Shown here: positions 12,920 to 15,039 of the stretch, piece by piece
Layout: the number at the start of each line of letters is the position of its first letter
Position numbering within the stretch: position 1 is the stretch's first letter
From: Alphaproteobacteria bacterium
Lineage (GTDB): Bacteria > Pseudomonadota > Alphaproteobacteria > Micavibrionales > Micavibrionaceae
Assembly (NCBI GenBank): GCA_030427765.1
Contig: JAUICS010000005.1
Coordinates: 1 to 15,039 of the forward strand
Direction: 5' to 3'
DNA length: 15,039 nt
The notes under the pieces: model-generated
The model's database searches: none
The model's input: only the letters and a program-made list of their open reading frames with translations
Told to the model about the DNA's origin: nothing
Program-made: the position numbers and the translations under genes

Positions 12920-14374
12920 ATGAAGGATCTTGCAGCTAAAGGTGCTATGAAAAAATCAATGGAAACCGTGTTGCCTGGAGATCCTCTTGAGCCGACAGCC
13001 GAGATCAAAACGTCTTGGGAAAAAGTGTACCAGAATATGAAGATCGAATTCGGCGAGGCCGTATTCCGTAGCTGGTTAAAGCACCTTACTCTGCAAGCCT
13101 ATTATCCGCAAAGCGGAACATTAGAAGTGTCTGCGCCAACACGTTTTATGCGTGAATGGGTTGAAAAGCATTATGCCGAGCAAGTTCTTAAAATGTGCAC
13201 TGGTCTGAATGAAGACATTAAAGAGCTTAAGATCGTTGTTGTTCCGACAAATGTTGTGAAGTTTGATACTGATGCAGGTGTAGACGGCTCTAATGGTTCT
13301 GTGGCCGCAAAGCCAAAAGCCGCTGCCGATATTCAGGCCGTTATTGAAGAATTGTCATCTCCTTTGGACAAGCGTTTCACGTTTGAGTCGTTTGTTGTTG
13401 GCAAGCCGAATGCATTGGCGCACGCCGCCGCTCGTCGTGTGGTGGAAAGTCCATCCATTCCGTTTAACCCGTTATTTCTATATGGCGGTGTTGGTCTTGG
13501 TAAAACACATTTGATGCAGGCGATTGCATCTGCCATTTCTGAGCGTGAGCCGGAAAAGAAAATCCTGTATTTATCAGCCGAAAAATTCATGTATCACTTT
13601 GTGCGTTCCCTTCGCCGTGATGAAATGATGGCGTTTAAGGAGCAGTTACGTTCCGTTGATGTCATGATGATTGATGACATCCAATTCATTGGCGGTAAAG
13701 AAACAACACAGGAAGAATTCTTCCACACATTCAACGCTCTTGTTGATCAAAATAAACAAATCATTATTTCAGCCGACAAATCACCATCTGATCTTACCGG
13801 TCTTGAAGAACGTCTTCGTTCCCGTCTGTCATGGGGATTGGTTGCCGATATTCACCCGACTACATATGACCTTCGTCTTGGTATTTTGCAGTCAAAGCGT
13901 GAGCAGCTTGAAATCGACGTGCCGGAATCTGTTCTTGAATTCCTTGCGTTGAAAATTACATCTAGCATTCGTGAGCTTGAAGGTGCGTTAAACCGTATCG
14001 CGGCGCATGCCGAAGTGTCGGGTCAGCCGGTTATGCTGGAAACAACGCAGGAAGTTCTGCAAGATCTTCTTCGGGCACATGATCGTCGCATCACGATTGA
14101 TGAGATTCAGCGTAAAGTGGCTGAGCATTACAATCTACGTATTCAGGATATGCATTCTGTTCGCCGTTCACGTAACGTTGCGCGCCCACGTCAGATTGCG
14201 ATGTACTTATCCAAGCAGCTTACACCGCGTTCACTTCCGGAAATCGGCCGTAAATTCGGTGGCCGTGACCACACAACGGTGATGCATGCCGTGCGTAAGA
14301 TTGAAGAGCTTATGGGCGATGATGCGCAGATCGCACAGGATGTGGATATTATCCGTCGTGCTCTTACGGGCTGA
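12920..14374 (+). CDS. dnaA: Chromosomal replication initiator DnaA
   Basis: 484 residues from the ATG at 12920. Domain I (about 30-110) has the W-x(17)-SWL pattern for oligomerisation and helicase contact; domain II (110-148) is a short linker. Domain III is the AAA+ ATPase: Walker A GGVGLGKTH (189-197), Walker B VMMIDDIQF (248-256), and RLRSRLSWG with the Arg finger region (298-306). Domain IV ends with the DnaA-box-binding helix-turn-helix, GRDHTTVMHAVRK (448-460). The frame is open to an ATG at 12881, but that has no ribosome site, whereas GGAG at 12907-12910 lies 9 nt before 12920. A start at 12947 (AAAGG ahead of it) is a second option. It melts oriC and loads DnaB. Confidence 0.97.
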   Translation: MKDLAAKGAMKKSMETVLPGDPLEPTAEIKTSWEKVYQNMKIEFGEAVFRSWLKHLTLQAYYPQSGTLEVSAPTRFMREWVEKHYAEQVLKMCTGLNEDIKELKIVVVPTNVVKFDTDAGVDGSNGSVAAKPKAAADIQAVIEELSSPLDKRFTFESFVVGKPNALAHAAARRVVESPSIPFNPLFLYGGVGLGKTHLMQAIASAISEREPEKKILYLSAEKFMYHFVRSLRRDEMMAFKEQLRSVDVMMIDDIQFIGGKETTQEEFFHTFNALVDQNKQIIISADKSPSDLTGLEERLRSRLSWGLVADIHPTTYDLRLGILQSKREQLEIDVPESVLEFLALKITSSIRELEGALNRIAAHAEVSGQPVMLETTQEVLQDLLRAHDRRITIDEIQRKVAEHYNLRIQDMHSVRRSRNVARPRQIAMYLSKQLTPRSLPEIGRKFGGRDHTTVMHAVRKIEELMGDDAQIAQDVDIIRRALTG

Positions 14375-14419
14375 TAATGGCTGGCAAGTGGTCGGTTAAT
14401 TCTTAAATATACCAGAGTT

Positions 14420-15039
14420 TTATGAGGGGATGCTTGTGTATGATGTGAAAACATCATGCGCAAGCTGCGCTCGTAAATGATCAAAATCTCTCAAGCGATC
14501 GGCGCAATCCCGTAAATGGCTGTTTCCAGTGAATGTCGCCCCGCCATCCAGTTCCGCATGTGAAATTTCCGGATGTATTCCGAAAATGGCCAGCTTCCCC
14601 TTGCCGATTGTTAATTCTACGGCCGCGGCCGGTTGATGCTCAATATCCGTATAGCGCGCTATTACTCTGACCGGATACATATTATCCGCTTGATCGAAGT
14701 GCAGGGCGGGGCCGTTGCCATAGCATATGTTGGTGTCATACGCGCTTCCGTCCGGATTGGTCACTGTTATTTTTGTAATATCAATGTCGCTGTAACGGTC
14801 GCCATCCTGGTATTGCAGGCCGCGTCCGGGTATCGGCCCTGCGGCCAGCGCATTAAACGGAGATTCCGGGTTGTAGCGTTTTTTGTGAAAACCGTCGGAC
14901 CGTAAAAACTCAACACGCTGGCACATATGGCTGGCACCGGCGCAGAGAGTGATGACATTACCGCCGTTTTCAAGAAAGGTTTTGATGTCCCGCAGCACAT
15001 CTTCCGTGAACATATCGGGGTAGGGGCTATCCTCCCCCA
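14420..15039 (-). CDS. BPL_N (biotin-protein ligase N-terminal-like) amidotransferase-fold protein, 5' end cut off
   Basis: An ATG at 15013 would give 197 residues, but the frame continues to the window edge (GEDSPYPD precedes that Met), and the expected N-terminal strand of the domain is missing, so the gene is partial. Visible motifs are FLENGGNVITLCAGASHMCQ, where the Cys sits in the nucleophile-elbow position of class I glutamine-amidotransferase folds, NICYGNGPALHF, and GKGKLAIFGIHPEISH with the late His. These fit the BPL_N family, whose members stand alone in many bacteria and whose function is largely unknown; the name comes from the N-terminal part of eukaryotic biotin-protein ligase. 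No ligase domain is present. It converges on dnaA, 45 bp between stops, with no clear terminator between them. Confidence 0.7.
   Translation of the reverse strand, partial: GEDSPYPDMFTEDVLRDIKTFLENGGNVITLCAGASHMCQRVEFLRSDGFHKKRYNPESPFNALAAGPIPGRGLQYQDGDRYSDIDITKITVTNPDGSAYDTNICYGNGPALHFDQADNMYPVRVIARYTDIEHQPAAAVELTIGKGKLAIFGIHPEISHAELDGGATFTGNSHLRDCADRLRDFDHLRAQLAHDVFTSYTSIPS

Overview
The window looks like chromosomal DNA from an alphaproteobacterium of moderate GC (mid-40s percent, judged by eye). The main pointer is the block mutM - small exported protein - rpsT - dnaA at 10678-14374: rpsT next to dnaA is a known alphaproteobacterial arrangement. A CIRCE-controlled groES-groEL operon fits this. 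I cannot name the genus; a Rhodospirillales- or Micavibrio-like lineage would fit but is a guess.

Layout. 1-716: 3' part of a DUF1223 thioredoxin-like exported protein. 728-800: small palindromic repeat with perfect 8-bp terminal inverted repeats. 909-3370: probable two-gene operon, a CDA-fold deaminase with an apparent second, degenerate deaminase-like half, then a polytopic membrane protein with an acidic tail. 3381-4601 (minus): SAM-dependent methyltransferase with THUMP-like C-terminus, divergent from groESL. 4583-6829: heat-shock operon with promoter, CIRCE operator, leader hairpin, groES, groEL and terminator. 6842-7381 (minus): degenerate HAD-like protein. 7495-7902: small protein resembling DUF4178. 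7912-9612 (minus): tightly coupled pair, an XRE-HTH regulator with a TrmB-like sensor domain followed by a DUF2156/GNAT-fold acyltransferase. 9613-9839: divergent control region with overlapping opposed promoters, an inverted repeat and a strong plus-strand terminator with no ORF in front of it, so a candidate small RNA of about 118 nt. 9909-11993: three closely spaced plus-strand genes (single-pass membrane protein, mutM, small exported protein). 12025-12370: rpsT with its own promoter. 12371-12919: long AT-rich gap with several palindromes. 12920-14374: dnaA. 14420-15039 (minus): partial BPL_N-type amidotransferase-like protein.

How it fits together. The core genes cover protein folding (GroESL), replication initiation (DnaA), translation (S20) and oxidised-guanine repair (MutM). 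The accessory parts are the deaminase/membrane pair and the regulator/acyltransferase/orphan-terminator cluster. The latter is the best candidate for an undescribed system: a sensor-type repressor, a lipid- or aminoacyl-transfer enzyme and a divergent noncoding transcript sharing about 60 bp of promoter DNA. Functions given for the accessory genes are family-level inferences from sequence alone.
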